Source: Sipunculus nudus
Lineage: Eukaryota; Annelida; Sipuncula; Golfingiida; Sipunculidae
Direction of reading: 5' to 3'
Assembly: GCA_026874595.1 (NCBI GenBank)
Contig: CM049321.1
Span: 13,411,479 to 13,475,478, forward strand
DNA length: 64,000 nucleotides
The notes under the pieces are model-generated. The model did no database searches. It saw only the letters and a list, made by a program, of their open reading frames with translations, and was not told where the DNA came from. The position numbers and the translations under genes are program-made. Positions 60,985-64,000 of this stretch are shown here, in pieces (within the stretch, counting starts at the first letter, position 1; every line of letters starts with the position of its first letter).

Positions 60985-62529
60985 CTAGAATACGGGTAGT
61001 CGACAAGCGACTACTTGTATCCGCCTAAATCAGAGTGGAACGGGTGAAGTGTTGCATATTAGCATGGATGTCTGCAGCCAAATTGTGTATGTAGGTTGCG
61101 CTACCTACCAAAAAATCCAGAAAGCTCTATACACATGCAAAACTTTGGCCCAATCGGTCAAACGGTTCCCAAGATATGAGCTTGGATATCTGCTGCATAA
61201 ACTAGAATGCAGGTGGCGCCACCTGTCATAAAATCAAGAGAGCTGTTGGGGATGTATAAACTTGCAAAATTTTAGGCAGATATGTCAAACCACTGCCGAG
61301 ATATGAGTGATTTTATCACATGGCAGACAAACAGATGGGAGCTGTGCAAACATGGCTGCAGGTGGCGCCACCAGTTTTGCATATGATAAGAGCTATGTGA
61401 GATTTATACACATGCAAAATTTTGGCCCAATCAGTCAAACGTTTCCCGAGATATGAGCTTGGATGTCTGCAGTAAACTTGATTGTAGGTGGTGCCACCTG
61501 TCCTAAAATCAGAAAAGCTATCCAGGATGTATAAGCATGCCGAATTTCAGGTGAATTAGTCAAACCACTGCAGAGATATGAGTGATTTTAACCCAAGGCA
61601 GACGAACAGATGGACACTGTGCAAACATGGTTGCAGGTGGTGCCACCATTTTCGATGTATGTTATAAAGCTCTCCAAGGGCTACATTTGTGCAAAAAAAT
61701 TTTCCTGATCGGTCAAACGGTTCCTGAGATATGAGCTTGGATGTCTGCAGCGTAAACGTGAATGTAGGTGGCGCCACCTGTCATAAAATCAGAAAAGCTA
61801 TCCAGGATGTATACGCATGCCAAATTTCAGGTGAATTAGTCAAGTCAGTGCAGAGATATGAGTGATTTTAACCCAAGGCAGACGAACAGATGGACACTGT
61901 GCAAACATGGTTGCAGGTGGCCCCACCATTTTTGGTGTATGTTATAAAGCTCTCCAAGGGCTACATTTGTGCAAAAGAATTTTCCTGATCAGTCAAACGG
62001 TTCCCGAGATATGAGCTTGGATGTCTGCAGCGTAAACGTGAATGTAGGTGGCGCCACCTGTCATAAAATCAGAAAAGCTATCCAGGATGTTTACGCATGC
62101 CGAATTTCAGGTGAATTAGTCAAGTCACTGCAGAGATATGAGTGATTTTAACCCAAGGCAGACGAACAGATGGACACTGTGCAAACATGGTTGCAGGTGG
62201 CGCCACCATTTTTTATGTATGTTATAAAGCTCTCCGAGGGCTACATTTGTGCAAAAACATTTTCCTGATTGGTCAAACGGTTCCCGAGATATGTGGGTTT
62301 ATGTGTGGAAACAGACGCACAAACGGATGCAGAGCGCAAAGGAAAGGTCAGAGGTCAAAACAAAATCGGGGCGCAGCAGTTCACATGTGACCCGAACATA
62401 ATCCCGGGTTTGGAAAATTCCGCCCAGCGGTTACGGAGGAGTTCTCCGGACACCTACGCGGCGGCGGCGGCGGCGTGCAGCTGAAAACATATAGTATCCG
62501 CAAAACTCTGTTTTGGCGGATACAATTAT
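60985..62529 (-). mobile_element. Helitron-like element with expanded core, copy C
   Basis: The minus-strand 3' end is CTAG (60985-60988), preceded at 7 nt by a perfect 7-bp hairpin GTAGTCG-ACAAG-CGACTAC (60996-61014, + strand reading). The other end has a long hairpin at 62494-62523 (GTATCCG paired with CGGATAC, CAAAAC paired with GTTTTG). Nine GGTGGCGCCACC-type core units are present, spaced 131 and 149-150 bp in the regular part, three more than in A and B. The left core has a deletion. No coding capacity. Confidence 0.75.
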
Positions 62530-62539
62530 AGATTATGAA

Positions 62540-63404
62540 CTAGAATATGGGTAGTCGACAAGCAACTACGTGTATCCACCGAAATCAGAGTGGGATGGGT
62601 GAAGTGAGGCATGGATTGAGTAACAAGGGGAAATAGAGTGAGGTGTGTTGCATATTAGCTAGGATGTCTGCAGCCCAAATGTGTATGTAGGTTGTGCTAC
62701 CTACCACAAAATGCAGAAAGCTATCAAAGTTGCTACAAATGCAAAAAGTCAAACCAGTGCTGAGATATGAGTGATTTTATCCCACGGCAGACAAAGAGAT
62801 GGATGTTGTGCAAAAATGGTTGCAGGTGGCGCCCCCAGTTTTGCGTATGATAAAGAGCTATGTGGGATCTACACACATGCAAAATTTTGGCCCAATCGGC
62901 CAAATGGTTCCTGAGATTTGAGCTCGGATGTTTGTAGCATAAACGTGAATGTAGGTGGTGCCACCTGTCATAAAATCAAGAAAGCTCTCCAGGATGTATA
63001 CACATGCAACATTTCAGGTGGATAAGTCCAACCAATGCAGAGATATGAGTGATTTTATCCCAAGGCAGATGAACAGATGGACACTGTGCAAAAATGGTTG
63101 CAGGTGGCGCCACCATTTTTTTTTGTATGTTATAAAGCTATCCAAGGGCTACAATTGTGCAAAATTTTTTTTCTGTATGGTCAAACGGTTCCCGAGATAT
63201 ATGGGTAAATGTGTTATAACAGAGGCACAGATGGACGTAGAGCACAGAGGAAAGGTCAGAGGTCAAAATAGGGGTGCAGCAGTTCACATGTGACCCGAAC
63301 ATAATCCCGGGTTTCGTAAAATTCCGCCCAGCGGTTATGGAGGAGTTCTCCGGACACCTACGTGGCGGCGGCGTCAGGCTGAAAACATTTGGCAGATACA
63401 ATTA
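62540..63404 (-). mobile_element. Helitron-like element with tandem core, copy D
   Basis: CTAG end at 62540-62543, a hairpin with one mismatch (GTAGTCG ... CAACTAC), four core units and the conserved GTTCACATGTGACCCGAACA segment. The far hairpin has lost its first arm, leaving GGCAGATACAATTA. It begins only ten bases beyond the end of copy C, in the same orientation. Confidence 0.7.
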
Positions 63405-64000
63405 CCATTTATTCTTAGCTTAATTAGTAAGAAACCTTGGCCCTTTGGAAGGTGACCTTGACCTGGAACCAATCAAAGTTAAAACATTTATATTTATTTT
63501 TTAAGAAACTTATTTAGATCTATGAAGGCTGATAGACAAACTAATTAAGCAAGTCATTAAATTAATTATAAGCTTTTATTTATTCCACAAGTAATCTATC
63601 CCATGGTACAATATCACCATGATGGCCATACTGAATACAGAAATTTTGTTTGGTAGATCCCATAATGCACTGCCACCATTACAACTAATTAACAGATTAA
63701 TTGAGCGACAATCCGGTATCTTTCATTCGCCGGCAATTAGATATCCCACAATCCTTTGCACTACATAATGAGGCTGAGTATGAAAGACACTTTATGGCAC
63801 AAACTGATCACGGAGGCCATTGGTTTCCTTAACTTAATTTAGGCTTCAAAAGAACGGAGGATTTGCGACAAAACAATTAGCACTTAATGAATTGCTCCAA
63901 AGCCCAGGAGCAGACTCATAATACAATTAACACATTCCTTTGATCATAGTAATTATAATAAAAACATGAACAGTTAAAAGTCACTCTAAAAATAAGTCTC
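63405..64000 (-). other. Receptor upstream intron, no exon recognised
   Basis: 63690-63920 is complex and non-repetitive with CAATTAGCACTTAATGAATT, a candidate conserved non-coding block. No exon recognised. Confidence 0.35.

Overview
This window looks like a piece of a large, AT-rich animal genome. It has canonical GT-AG introns of 0.4 to 25 kb, many families of non-autonomous transposons, decayed non-LTR retroelement tails, tRNA-derived SINE-like sequences, (AT)n microsatellites and minisatellites. Repeats in the TGACCTTTGACC and GGTGGCGCCACC style, Helitron-type elements with tandem-repeat cores, and a vertebrate-like p75 neurotrophin receptor point to a marine lophotrochozoan, most likely a mollusc and possibly a bivalve. 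That assignment is inference, not proof. There are no bacterial operons, CRISPR arrays, rRNA genes or convincing functional tRNA genes.

Only two protein-coding genes can be supported, and they converge tail to tail. On the + strand, the last four visible exons of SETD2 (1177-8786) encode the WW domain and the C-terminal SRI domain; the upstream part with the SET domain lies outside the window. On the - strand, four exons (19403-60277) encode 397 residues of a p75NTR/NGFR-like (TNFRSF16) receptor. It has four perfect six-cysteine repeats, a transmembrane segment with the conserved Cys and AxxxG motif, a short linker and a death domain split over two exons. All its internal introns are phase 1 and the reading frame joins exactly. 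The signal-peptide exon is not seen and is probably beyond 64000.

Region by region: 1-9.8 kb is the SETD2 3' end, with a 456-bp tandem duplication, a four-unit repeat array and a 1.9-kb hairpin-ended element in one intron. 9.8-19.4 kb is intergenic or 3' UTR sequence, with a Harbinger-like MITE, a CCAAT-box cluster, a LINE tail and a TIR element just past the receptor stop codon. 19.4-24.7 kb holds the two death-domain exons, two MITEs and a 376-bp purine tract. 24.7-49.7 kb is one giant intron with two Helitron-like elements, several MITEs, a LINE remnant, a SINE and a 17-copy 42-bp minisatellite. 49.7-60.3 kb holds the transmembrane and ligand-binding exons and further MITEs. 60.98-63.4 kb has two more Helitron-like copies head to tail.

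The most striking signal is the Helitron-like family (four copies). On the - strand each copy ends in CTAG, seven bases after a 7-bp hairpin. In one copy the hairpin shows a compensatory two-base change. The core is a GGTGGCGCCACC-centred tandem repeat alternating 129 and 150 bp, with a variable unit number.
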